The notes beneath the pieces are model-generated. The model had not been told where the DNA came from. It searched no databases and saw only the letters and a program-made list of their open reading frames with translations. From the NCBI RefSeq assembly GCF_014649535.1, contig NZ_BMTF01000039.1:1-36392 (forward strand): a stretch of 36,392 bases of DNA, given 5' to 3'. Made by a program: the position numbers and the translations under genes. The DNA is from Streptomyces gelaticus. Lineage in GTDB: Bacteria; Actinomycetota; Actinomycetes; Streptomycetales; Streptomycetaceae. Below, one piece after another: positions 15,787 through 22,263 of the stretch; position 1 is the first letter of the stretch; each line of letters starts with the position of its first letter.

Positions 15787-17178
15787 ATGACCCAGGACGT
15801 CATAGCCCTCACCCCGCAGATGCCGGACACCAGGACGCTGCTGGCCGGGCTCCACGCCGGCGGTCCCGATCTGCTCGTGAACCGGGCGGGTGACGGGTCC
15901 GTCGCTCAGCTGTGCACAGCCGCCGGGCAGGCACTGGTGTCACTCGAAACACCCCGGTACCTCCAAGTGCCGGGTGAGGTGGCCCGGTTGCTCGGGCCGG
16001 ACGTGCACGCGGAGTCGCCCGTGTGGTGGACCGAGGCTCGGGCGACCAGTGCTGTGGCAGGGGCCGGAAGGCTGGCCGGGTCCGTCGCCGGGCGGGTGGC
16101 CGCCGTGCACGGAGGAGACGTCTGGCCGCGCGAGGCCGGTCATACCGATGTCGTGGCCGATCTCGCCGACGTCGTCACGGAGGCGACCCCCATGGGCGTC
16201 GACCTGCTCACCGACGAGGCCGCCGTCGTCATGCAGGGCCGCCCCGTGATCGCTGCCACGACCTGGCTGACCGACGTGGTGCGCAACGCGGCCCGCACCG
16301 GACGGGAGCTGAACCTCGTCACGCCGCCCGGCACCCGGCTCACGTTCCCCACCCGCACACTGCTGGACGGGCTGCCCTCCCGCTGGGTCGTGAGCGACCC
16401 CGTATGCGGCTACTACGACGGACTCTCCGGGACCGTACTGCAGTGGAATGGCGAGCGATTCGCCCCTGCCGTCGGGAACGGACCCCGGATCGCGGACGCA
16501 TTCCGGCCCCGGCCCGGCACCGAAGGCGAACGGCAACTGCTGCTCTCCATCCGTACGGTCCACCCCGCCGACGAGCATCTCGTCCTGGGCGGTGCCCTGG
16601 AACAGGCCTGGCGCACGTTCACCGGAGCTCCGCCCGCCGGGTGGTCCACCGCCGAACCCGTCGGCGTACCTTGGTCGCCACGGCAGTTGACCGACCTGGC
16701 CCGCACCCGTGCCCAGCAGTCCCTGCCCGCCTGGGTCGTCGCCGTCGGCGCCCCGGACCACCCCGCTATCGCCACCGTACGCACAGTCCGCACCCACCTC
16801 GGCGTCGAAGAGCACATCACCCTGGCCCTCGGCCTCCGCGCCGATCAGGATGCTCCGGTGGACGCCCTGACCGAACTGGCCGAGTCCCTGGCGGCCCGGC
16901 ACCGCCTCGCCACGATGATCAGCCAACTGCGCACCGCACGCGCGGATCTGACCACTCCGGCCCATCACGAGCCGCCCCCTGTGCCTCTCTCCTTCACCCT
17001 CGGCTCCGACGCCGTCGCCGATCTCGCCGCGGACCGCGCGGCCTTCGCGCCCCTCCGGCTCGGCCCTGCCGGCCGGCCCGCCCTGCACTACGCGCTCGGC
17101 GACGGCACCGACCCCACCGCCTGGCAGCGTCTGCGGCAGATCAATGACCACGTGACCGCCGGCACCAGCAAGGGCTGA
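15787..17178 (+). CDS. DUF6177 family protein, 463 aa
   Basis: ATG 15787 starts MTQDVIALTPQMPDTRTLLAG, the usual opening of the Streptomyces DUF6177 family; similarity runs through WWTEARATSAVAGAGRLAGS, RWVVSDPVCGYYDGLSGTVL and PPAGWSTAEPVGVPWSPRQL to the C-terminus. There is no signal peptide or membrane segment. It begins 12 nt after the immunity candidate and closes the operon. The family has no known biochemical role. Its place beside ESX-like small proteins and large toxin-like proteins makes a chaperone or export-adaptor job a reasonable guess, nothing more. Normal high GC returns in this gene, so it belongs to the backbone of the locus rather than to the variable tip. Confidence 0.82.
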   Translation: MTQDVIALTPQMPDTRTLLAGLHAGGPDLLVNRAGDGSVAQLCTAAGQALVSLETPRYLQVPGEVARLLGPDVHAESPVWWTEARATSAVAGAGRLAGSVAGRVAAVHGGDVWPREAGHTDVVADLADVVTEATPMGVDLLTDEAAVVMQGRPVIAATTWLTDVVRNAARTGRELNLVTPPGTRLTFPTRTLLDGLPSRWVVSDPVCGYYDGLSGTVLQWNGERFAPAVGNGPRIADAFRPRPGTEGERQLLLSIRTVHPADEHLVLGGALEQAWRTFTGAPPAGWSTAEPVGVPWSPRQLTDLARTRAQQSLPAWVVAVGAPDHPAIATVRTVRTHLGVEEHITLALGLRADQDAPVDALTELAESLAARHRLATMISQLRTARADLTTPAHHEPPPVPLSFTLGSDAVADLAADRAAFAPLRLGPAGRPALHYALGDGTDPTAWQRLRQINDHVTAGTSKG

Positions 17179-17189
17179 GTCCCCGTGCG

Positions 17190-17203
17190 GGCCGGGCCCG
17201 GCC
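17190..17203. terminator. Palindromic terminator between the DUF6177 gene and DUF397 copy 1
   Basis: A perfect 14-bp palindrome (GGCCGGGCCCGGCC) lies 12 nt after the DUF6177 stop. More GC-rich dyad sequence (GGGGCCCGGGG) follows near 17222-17232. The two flanking genes converge here. Confidence 0.5.
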
Positions 17204-17251
17204 TTGCCCCCGGAGCGGCGCGGGGCCCGGGGAGCCGGCCGGATGCAGGCA

Positions 17252-17446
17252 TCAGTCCTGGCAGTGGCTCTCCTTGAGGGTACGTACGAGGGCGGCCCAG
17301 GCTCCGGGGGTGGTGCGGAGTACCACTCCGGCGGGGTCGCCGCTCTCGGTGAGCTTGATCCCTCCGCCGGCGCCCGTGGCAACGTGGAGGCACGAGTCCC
17401 CCTGAGCGCAGTGGGACGACTTCTGCCAGTGGTCATGTGCAGGCAT
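17252..17446 (-). CDS. DUF397 protein, copy 1, 64 aa
   Basis: The sequence has the full DUF397 pattern: WQKSSHCAQGDSCLHVATG, then LTESGDPAGVVLRTTPGAW, then AALVRTLKESHCQD. DUF397 proteins in Streptomyces normally lie downstream of a DUF5753 helix-turn-helix regulator and are proposed to form a toxin/antitoxin-like or signalling pair with it (the Scr1 group). Here no such regulator is adjacent; a HAAS/PadR pair lies upstream instead. It is almost identical to copy 2 at 18735-18929 except at the C-terminus, which matches copy 3. The region upstream (17470-17520) may hold a few codons of a lost regulator's C-terminus (ending LDRIKHRS, then a stop), but that is weak. Confidence 0.88.
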   Translation of the reverse strand: MPAHDHWQKSSHCAQGDSCLHVATGAGGGIKLTESGDPAGVVLRTTPGAWAALVRTLKESHCQD

Positions 17447-17543
17447 GGGTGCCCTTTCGCTGTTTCCAAGTCAGGAGCGGTGCTTGATGCGGTCCAGGTC
17501 TGCGCCGAAACGTGCTGGTGAACCGGGACGTCGGCGGACGCGC

Positions 17544-18158
17544 TCAGGCGCGGCGGACCCGCCAGAGCCATGCTGCCGTGCCGACCATCAGGGCGAGGCT
17601 TCCCAGGTTGCCCAGGAGGGCCGGGATTTCTGCCGCCGCGTGGCCCGAGATCAGGTTCCAGCTGACGATGACGGTGGTCGGCACGATGACGGTGAGCAGT
17701 ACGCCGGTGGTCTTCTGGACGGCGGTCCAGTGCACTGAGGTGCAGAGAAGTACCGCGCCGGTGACGCGGAACAGGAAGCCGAACACCGGGCCGGGGTCGA
17801 ACGCCGCGTCGGGGCCGATGGAGAAGATCATCGTGAAGGGTAGCGAGAGAGTGAGCATCAGGAGGGGGACCAGGGGGTGCACCTTGCCGCGCCGGGCGGG
17901 TGCGTCCACGTCGCTCCCGGCCGGGGTGCCGGTGGTCCCGTTCCCGGCCTCGGCCAGCGCTGTCGCCGCGATCGTGCGGGGGTCCCCCAGCTCCGTGAGT
18001 ATCTCGCCGATCGTGGCGTCGGGGCGTTCGGTGCGCGTCACCTCGATGTGTTCGGCGAGGTCGGCGAGGAGTTCCTGGCGGCGGTCGGCGGGGAGTGCGG
18101 AGCTCTCGCGCTCGACGGCGGAGAGGTAGTCGCGTACGGGGTCGGCAGAGGTCTTCAT
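17544..18158 (-). CDS. HAAS-domain membrane protein (PadR partner), 204 aa
   Basis: Residues 1-75 are a HAAS (helical, DUF1700-like) domain: DPVRDYLSAVERESSALPAD, RRQELLADLAEHIEVTRTER and GEILTELGDPRTIAATALAE. About four hydrophobic segments follow from residue 95 (HPLVPLLMLTLSLPFTMIFS to the C-terminus). The domain is thought to be a signalling module that couples to PadR regulators. The ATG overlaps the PadR stop codon (ATGA), so the two are translationally coupled. This gene pairing is common in Gram-positive bacteria and suggests envelope stress or antibiotic sensing. The ligand is unknown. Confidence 0.85.
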   Translation of the reverse strand: MKTSADPVRDYLSAVERESSALPADRRQELLADLAEHIEVTRTERPDATIGEILTELGDPRTIAATALAEAGNGTTGTPAGSDVDAPARRGKVHPLVPLLMLTLSLPFTMIFSIGPDAAFDPGPVFGFLFRVTGAVLLCTSVHWTAVQKTTGVLLTVIVPTTVIVSWNLISGHAAAEIPALLGNLGSLALMVGTAAWLWRVRRA

Positions 18159-18529
18159 GTGAGGTCTCCGGTGGAGGGGTGCGGGGTGGTCAGGAAGGCG
18201 TCGACGGCGTTGCGGAAGCCGGGCCAGACACGGGTGAACTCGTCGAGCGCGGCCCGGCCGCTGTCGGTGAGCGCGTAGTAGCGGCGGGGTGGTCCGGAGG
18301 CGGATTCCTGCCAGGTGGTGGTGACCAGGTCGTCGCGGCGGAGTCGGGAGAGCAGCGGGTAGACCGTGCCCTGGCTGGTGGCCAGGGCACCGGAGTCCTC
18401 CAGGGCGTGGAGGAGTTCCACGCCGTAGCGGGGGCGGTCCCGCATCAGGGCGAGTACGCAGTACTCCAGGACGCCCTTGCGTAGCTGGGCGGCTGCCCGG
18501 GCCTGCTTGGTCGAATCACCTGGTTCCAT
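18155..18529 (-). CDS. PadR family transcriptional regulator, 124 aa
   Basis: The protein is a winged-helix PadR regulator: KGVLEYCVLALMRDRPRYGV (helices 1-2), ELLHALEDSGALATSQGTVY, PLLSRLRRDDLVTTTWQESA (recognition helix and wing) and PPRRYYALTDSGRAALDEF. ATG 18529 (MEPGDSTKQARAAAQLRKG) is chosen because homology begins there. No Shine-Dalgarno sequence precedes it, and a TATCTT -10 element ends 7 nt upstream, so the mRNA may be leaderless. PadR proteins usually repress their own operon and leave DNA when they bind a ligand. It is co-transcribed with the HAAS membrane protein. Confidence 0.9.
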   Translation of the reverse strand: MEPGDSTKQARAAAQLRKGVLEYCVLALMRDRPRYGVELLHALEDSGALATSQGTVYPLLSRLRRDDLVTTTWQESASGPPRRYYALTDSGRAALDEFTRVWPGFRNAVDAFLTTPHPSTGDLT

Positions 18530-18536
18530 GCGATGC

Positions 18537-18566
18537 AAGATACCTGGCGAGGCAAGCGGACGGGAA
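18537..18566 (-). promoter_or_regulatory. Candidate leaderless promoter of the padR operon
   Basis: On the minus strand, TATCTT (18542-18537) lies 7 nt from the ATG at 18529, and TTCCCG lies 18 nt further upstream as a possible -35. That spacing would place the transcription start at or next to the A of the start codon, fitting the absent ribosome-binding site. Confidence 0.4.
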
Positions 18567-18734
18567 GAGGGGATCCGAGTCTTCCGGGCCGGGTGCAAGA
18601 CAGCCGCCCCTCCCGAAGGGCTCGCAATGCCGGACGCATACGAGGACGGCCTGGGGGCCCGACCTGACCGGCAGCCTCGGACCGGAACACGCCGTGGTCT
18701 TCACGCACGGGCCGTATCCGGCGGGATACAGAAC

Positions 18735-18929
18735 CTAGTCCAGGTGGCAGCCCTCCTTGAGGGTGCGTACGAGGGCTGCCCAGGCCCCGGGGGTAGTACG
18801 GAGTACCACTCCGGCGGGGTCGCCACTTTCGGTGAGCTTGATCCCTCCGCCGGCGCCCGTGGCAACGTGGAGGCACGAGTTCCCCTGGGGGCAGTGGGAC
18901 GACTTCTGCCAGTGGTCATGTGCAGGCAT
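18735..18929 (-). CDS. DUF397 protein, copy 2, 64 aa
   Basis: The protein is MPAHDHWQKSSHCPQGNSCL through LVRTLKEGCHLD, a complete DUF397 domain. It differs from copy 1 at about six residues, and the DNA is nearly identical over about 180 bp, including the bases before the start codon. Just upstream, and in the place where the regulator should end, lies a DUF5753 C-terminal remnant (18916-19020). So this copy once belonged to a normal regulator-DUF397 pair whose regulator has been lost. Confidence 0.87.
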   Translation of the reverse strand: MPAHDHWQKSSHCPQGNSCLHVATGAGGGIKLTESGDPAGVVLRTTPGAWAALVRTLKEGCHLD

Positions 18930-19020
18930 GGGTGTTCCTCCCGGATTGCTGACTGATGCGGTGGATCAGGTCCCAGGATTCCCCGGGCGACTGCGCGGCC
19001 TCCTCAATCGAATGAACGGG
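18916..19020 (-). pseudogene. 3' remnant of a DUF5753 regulator gene
   Basis: Read on the minus strand, the frame encodes PVHSIEEAAQSPGESWDLIH followed by RISQQSG. It aligns with the C-terminus of the DUF5753 protein at 19402-20040 (LLARMEAVALTPEDSRDFIH, then RLIADQ). The frame stops just inside the start of DUF397 copy 2, as in an intact pair. No upstream part of the family is recognisable from 19020 to 19200, so the gene has been deleted but for about 30 codons. Confidence 0.65.
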
Positions 19021-19201
19021 GCGGTCCGCCTGGGCTTGGCCGATGGTTCGACTTCGCACCCGTGGGCGCCCCAGGCCCACACAGCCCAAACCGTAAATGC
19101 CGCGGCCAAGGACATCTCCTGACCGACCGCAGACTCTCGCCTTCATCCCACCTGGAACGGCTGCCTTCACCGCCCTGGCGCAGGCGGCGCGGATGCGGGA
19201 G

Positions 19202-19390
19202 TCAGTCCTGGCAGTGGCTCTCCTTGAGGGTGCGCACGAGGGCGGCCCAGGCGGTAAGTGTGATGCGGAGTATCGCTCCGGTGGGGTCGCTGCTCTCGGT
19301 GAGGCTGACCGCGCTGTTGCGCGCAGCGACATACAGGCAGGATTCGCCCTGCCCGCAGTACGAGGACTTCTGCCATGAGCGCTGGTTCAT
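19202..19390 (-). CDS. DUF397 protein, copy 3, 62 aa
   Basis: The DUF397 pattern is complete: WQKSSYCGQGESCLYVAARN, VSLTESSDPTGAILRITLTA and WAALVRTLKESHCQD. ATG 19390 is preceded by AAGGAG at a 6-nt spacer, the best start in this area; GTG 19405, which overlaps the upstream stop, is an alternative. It follows the DUF5753 gene with no gap, the standard family arrangement. It is more diverged from copies 1 and 2, but its last nine residues and the matching DNA are the same as in copy 1. Confidence 0.88.
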   Translation of the reverse strand: MNQRSWQKSSYCGQGESCLYVAARNSAVSLTESSDPTGAILRITLTAWAALVRTLKESHCQD

Positions 19391-19401
19391 GTCCGGCTCC
19401 T

Positions 19402-20040
19402 TCACTGGTCGGCGATCAGTCTGTGGATGAAGTCACGGGAATCTTCTGGCGTCAGAGCCACGGCCTCCATGCGCGCAAGCAGGAGGCGGTAAGCCTCCAG
19501 CTCTGCCTCGGCGTCCACCATGACAGGACCGTGCGACTGGTCCAGCGAGACCGTGTCGAGGCGGGGTACCGAGCCGTGCACGTACAGGATGGTCTGCCCG
19601 GACCCGGGATAGGCGCCGATGGCGAACGGAATTACCTGGACCGTGATGTGTTCCCGCTCGCCCTGCTCAAGCAGATGCCGGAGCTGGTTCCTGGCGACAG
19701 CGGGGCCGCCGACCGGCACGCGGAGGGCGGCTTCATGGATGACTGCCCGGTACGCCGGCGGGCTTGACCGGTCCAGGAGGGCCTGACGCTGAAGTCGGTG
19801 ATTCACGCGATGCTCGATGTCCGAGCGGGAGAACTCTGGCACCACCTGCCGGAAGATCTCGCGGGCATGGTCCGTGGTCTGAAGGAGACCTGGGACATGC
19901 GACGTGTTGGCGGACCGCAGCCCGGTTGCGTGGTGCTCCAGTTCTGCGATGTCCAGCAAGGGTGAGGGAAGCACCTCGCGGAATGTCTCCCACCAGCCCG
20001 ATGATTCAGCCAACCTCCTTCCGTGATCGGAGACTTCCAT
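19402..20040 (-). CDS. DUF5753 (Scr1-type) protein lacking its helix-turn-helix domain
   Basis: Family members are about 280 residues: an N-terminal XRE helix-turn-helix (~70 aa) and a C-terminal DUF5753 domain. Here the protein starts within the linker (MEVSDHGRRLAESSGWWETF) and keeps a whole DUF5753 domain: ATGLRSANTSHVPGLLQTTD, FRQVVPEFSRSDIEHRVNHR, RQALLDRSSPPAYRAVIHEA, and FAIGAYPGSGQTILYVHGS. No helix-turn-helix is encoded upstream in any minus-strand frame; that DNA belongs to the divergent ATP-binding gene. ATG 20040 lacks a Shine-Dalgarno sequence and shares CCATGG with the ATG of the opposite gene. The frame extends to a GTG at 20076. It probably cannot bind DNA itself and may be a relic or a partner-only protein. 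Confidence 0.75.
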   Translation of the reverse strand: MEVSDHGRRLAESSGWWETFREVLPSPLLDIAELEHHATGLRSANTSHVPGLLQTTDHAREIFRQVVPEFSRSDIEHRVNHRLQRQALLDRSSPPAYRAVIHEAALRVPVGGPAVARNQLRHLLEQGEREHITVQVIPFAIGAYPGSGQTILYVHGSVPRLDTVSLDQSHGPVMVDAEAELEAYRLLLARMEAVALTPEDSRDFIHRLIADQ

Positions 20041-20472
20041 GGTCAGTGCCACGGTATCGCCGCCCTGGACGTACACCCTTCAACTCCCGCAGGATCCCCG
20101 CGCCCCCGGCGTCCCCGTGCCACCCTGCGCAGTGTGCTCCGTGTGCACGGCATGCGTGAACTCACCGAGGCCGCAGAGCTGTTGGCGAGCGAGTTGGTCA
20201 CCAATGCCTATCTGTACTCCTCGGGACCGTATTCCCTGCGTCTGCGTGACGCCGGGCGCAGCCGGGTCCGGCTGAGTGTGTGGGACACCGATCCGCACAT
20301 CCCCGCACCGTTCCGGTGGGGTGTCGAGACGCCGGAGGTGCTGGCCGAGCGGGGGCGGGGGCTGTATCTCGTCACGCTCTACGCGGAGTGCTGGGGCGCA
20401 CACCCGATGCGGGGTGGGCTGCCGGGGCAGGGCGGGAAGCTGCTCCGGGTGGAGTGCGCGGCCAAGACGTAG
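20039..20472 (+). pseudogene. ATP-binding (anti-sigma-like, HATPase) protein gene with a frameshift
   Basis: ATG 20039, with GGAG 6 nt upstream, opens MVSATVSPPWTYTLQLPQDP in one frame. After codon GTC at 20111-20113, homology continues in another frame: ATLRSVLRVHGMRELTEAAE, LLASELVTNAYLYSSGPYSL, and RGRGLYLVTLYAECWGAHP to the stop at 20472. LLASELVTNA is the N-box of the HATPase_c/RsbW-like proteins common in Streptomyces. One missing base near 20114 explains it. A shorter product from ATG 20152 (106 aa) would lack only the first strands. These proteins usually lie divergent from a DUF5753-DUF397 pair, as here. A sequencing error is not excluded. Confidence 0.72.
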
Positions 20473-20495
20473 GCGTCCAGCACGGCCCGCGCGCA

Positions 20496-21122
20496 TCAGC
20501 GTGCCGCGTACTCCGCCAGCCACGACGGGAACTCCGTCAGGGACGACAGGACGACGTCCGCTCCCGCCGCCCGGAGTTCCGTCGCGTCGCACGGGCCCGT
20601 GGTGACCGCGACCGACAGGGCGCCGGCCGTGCGGGCGCCGCGTACGTCGCCGGTGTGGTCGCCGACGTAGATGTGCGCGCCGTGCTCGCGCAGGGCCCGG
20701 CCCTTGGCCTCCGCCCACAGGCCGCCGACGATCGCGTCGGGTTCGATGCCCAGGTGGGACATGTGGAGTTCCGCGCTCGGCTGGTGCTTGGCGGTCACGA
20801 CTATCGTCCGGCCACCCCGTTCGCGGATCGCCGCGACCGACTCCAGGGCTCCCGGCAGCGCGAGGCTGGGGCCGATGGCGTGTGTGGGGTAGATCTCGCG
20901 GTAGCGGTCGGCGGTGGCGGCCACCGCGTCGGCCGGGAACCAGTTCCGCAGCTCCTCGTCGACCGGCGGGCCGAGCCTGCTCACCACCAGGTCGGCATCG
21001 ATCGGTGTCCCCGTTTCGGCGGAAAGTGCCAGGTAGGCGGCCTTGATGCCGGCTCGGGTGTCGAGGAGCGTCATGTCGAGGTCGAAGCCGACCGTCAGGG
21101 GGTGTGAGGGCATGGCGTCCAT
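20496..21122 (-). CDS. HAD family hydrolase (phosphatase-like), 208 aa
   Basis: The HAD motifs are all present. Motif I is DLDMTLLDT, with Asp14 as nucleophile and Asp16 as acid/base; motif II is the Thr in IVVTAKH; the motif III Lys lies in WAEAKGRAL; and motif IV is GDHTGDVRGA. A helical cap lies between motifs I and II, as in phosphoglycolate-phosphatase-like HADs. The physiological substrate is unknown. ATG 21122 and the in-frame ATG 21113 are both possible; neither has a strong ribosome-binding site. It diverges from the iron-importer operon and ends 23 nt from the convergent ATP-binding pseudogene. Confidence 0.86.
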   Translation of the reverse strand: MDAMPSHPLTVGFDLDMTLLDTRAGIKAAYLALSAETGTPIDADLVVSRLGPPVDEELRNWFPADAVAATADRYREIYPTHAIGPSLALPGALESVAAIRERGGRTIVVTAKHQPSAELHMSHLGIEPDAIVGGLWAEAKGRALREHGAHIYVGDHTGDVRGARTAGALSVAVTTGPCDATELRAAGADVVLSSLTEFPSWLAEYAAR

Positions 21123-21184
21123 TGTCGTGGGGGTGGGTGCCGGGTCCACCCCCGGTGCGGCCTTCGGCCCGGAAACGGCGGTGC

Positions 21185-21204
21185 TTAGACTTAGCCAAGC
21201 CTTA
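21185..21204 (+). promoter_or_regulatory. Candidate DmdR/IdeR iron box upstream of the importer
   Basis: TTAGACTTAGCCAAGCCTTA is an imperfect palindrome with 14 of 20 positions matching its own reverse complement. It resembles the DtxR/IdeR/DmdR operator (core TTAGGTTAGSCTNNCCTAA). It lies 48 nt before the first permease start, where an iron-dependent repressor would block transcription. Confidence 0.65.
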
Positions 21205-21252
21205 CCTTCGCTCTGTTCTCGCCGCTCGTTCTTCGCCACTTGATTGGGTCCG

Positions 21253-22263
21253 ATGTCAGCCGCCGCTCCACGCCGCTCAAGACGCGCACTCGCGACGGCG
21301 GCGGCCGTCGTGGCGCTGCTCGTGGCGGTACTCCTCAGCCTGGCCGTGGGGGCCCGTTCCATACCCCCGGCCGAAGTGTTCGACGTCCTGCTGCACGGCG
21401 GGCACTCCGACAACGCCGAAGTCATCCGGAACATGCGCGTGCCACGCACCCTGATCGGGCTGATGGTCGGCGCCGCACTGGCCATCGCGGGCACGGTGCT
21501 CCAGGGCATCACCCGTAACCCCATCGCCGACCCCGGCATCCTCGGCATCAGCCAGGGCGCCTCGGTGGGCGTGGTGCTGGCCATCGCGTACGCCGGAATC
21601 CACACCCTGACGGGGTACGTGTGGTTCGCGTTCGCGGGGGCGGCAATCGCCTCCGTCGCCGTGTACGCGATCGCGTCGAGCGGGCGCGGGGGCGCTACCC
21701 CCGTGAAGCTCGCGCTGGGCGGCGCCGCCATCAACGCGCTGCTGGTGTCGGTGGTCTCGGCGGTGCTGACGGCCAAGGCGTCCGCGCTGGACGAGTTCCG
21801 CTTCTGGCAGGTCGGCTCGATCGCCGGGCGGGAGGCCGAGGTGGCCCAGCAGATCTGGCCGTTCCTGTTGGTGGGGATCCTGCTCGTGCTGTCCGTCGCC
21901 CGGGGGCTCGATGCGCTGGCGCTCGGCGAGGACGTCGCGAAGGGGCTCGGGCAGAACATCGCGACGGTACGGATCGTCGGCGGCGTCGGGGCCACGGTGC
22001 TGACCGGGGTCGGTGTCGCGGCGGCCGGGCCGATCGCGTTCATCGGGCTCGCCGTCCCGCACATCGCCCGCGCGGTCGTCGGCTCCGACCACCGCTGGGT
22101 GCTGCCGATGGCGGCGCTGATCGGGCCCGTGATGCTGCTGGTGTCGGATGTGATCGGCCGCATCGTCTTCCCGCCGAGCGAGGTCCCGGCGGGTGTGATG
22201 ACGGCGCTGATCGGCGTTCCGTTCCTGGTCGCCCTGGTACGTCGGAAGGCGGTGCCCGCATGA
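21253..22263 (+). CDS. Iron-siderophore ABC importer permease 1 (FecCD family), 336 aa
   Basis: This is a FecCD/BtuC-type membrane subunit with about ten hydrophobic segments. The family signatures are clear: RNMRVPRTLIGLMVGAALAI, VLQGITRNPIADPGILGISQ, and near the end IAFIGLAVPHIARAVVGSDH, whose loop contacts the ATPase. ATG 21253 (MSAAAPRRSRRALATAAAV) is used; a TTG three codons upstream is in frame. The Shine-Dalgarno sequence is poor. It begins the operon behind a candidate iron box and overlaps permease 2 by 4 nt. With permease 2 it forms the heterodimeric channel for a ferric siderophore; which siderophore cannot be told from sequence. Confidence 0.92.
   Translation: MSAAAPRRSRRALATAAAVVALLVAVLLSLAVGARSIPPAEVFDVLLHGGHSDNAEVIRNMRVPRTLIGLMVGAALAIAGTVLQGITRNPIADPGILGISQGASVGVVLAIAYAGIHTLTGYVWFAFAGAAIASVAVYAIASSGRGGATPVKLALGGAAINALLVSVVSAVLTAKASALDEFRFWQVGSIAGREAEVAQQIWPFLLVGILLVLSVARGLDALALGEDVAKGLGQNIATVRIVGGVGATVLTGVGVAAAGPIAFIGLAVPHIARAVVGSDHRWVLPMAALIGPVMLLVSDVIGRIVFPPSEVPAGVMTALIGVPFLVALVRRKAVPA

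Noticed and set aside
17470..17520. Regulator remnant upstream of DUF397 copy 1 (frame ending LDRIKHRS)
   Set aside because: Only about eight residues vaguely resemble a DUF5753 C-terminus; too short to call.
18600..18734. Possible gene fragment downstream of DUF397 copy 2 (plus frame ending PYPAGYRT)
   Set aside because: Too short and not recognisable as any family; no start site.
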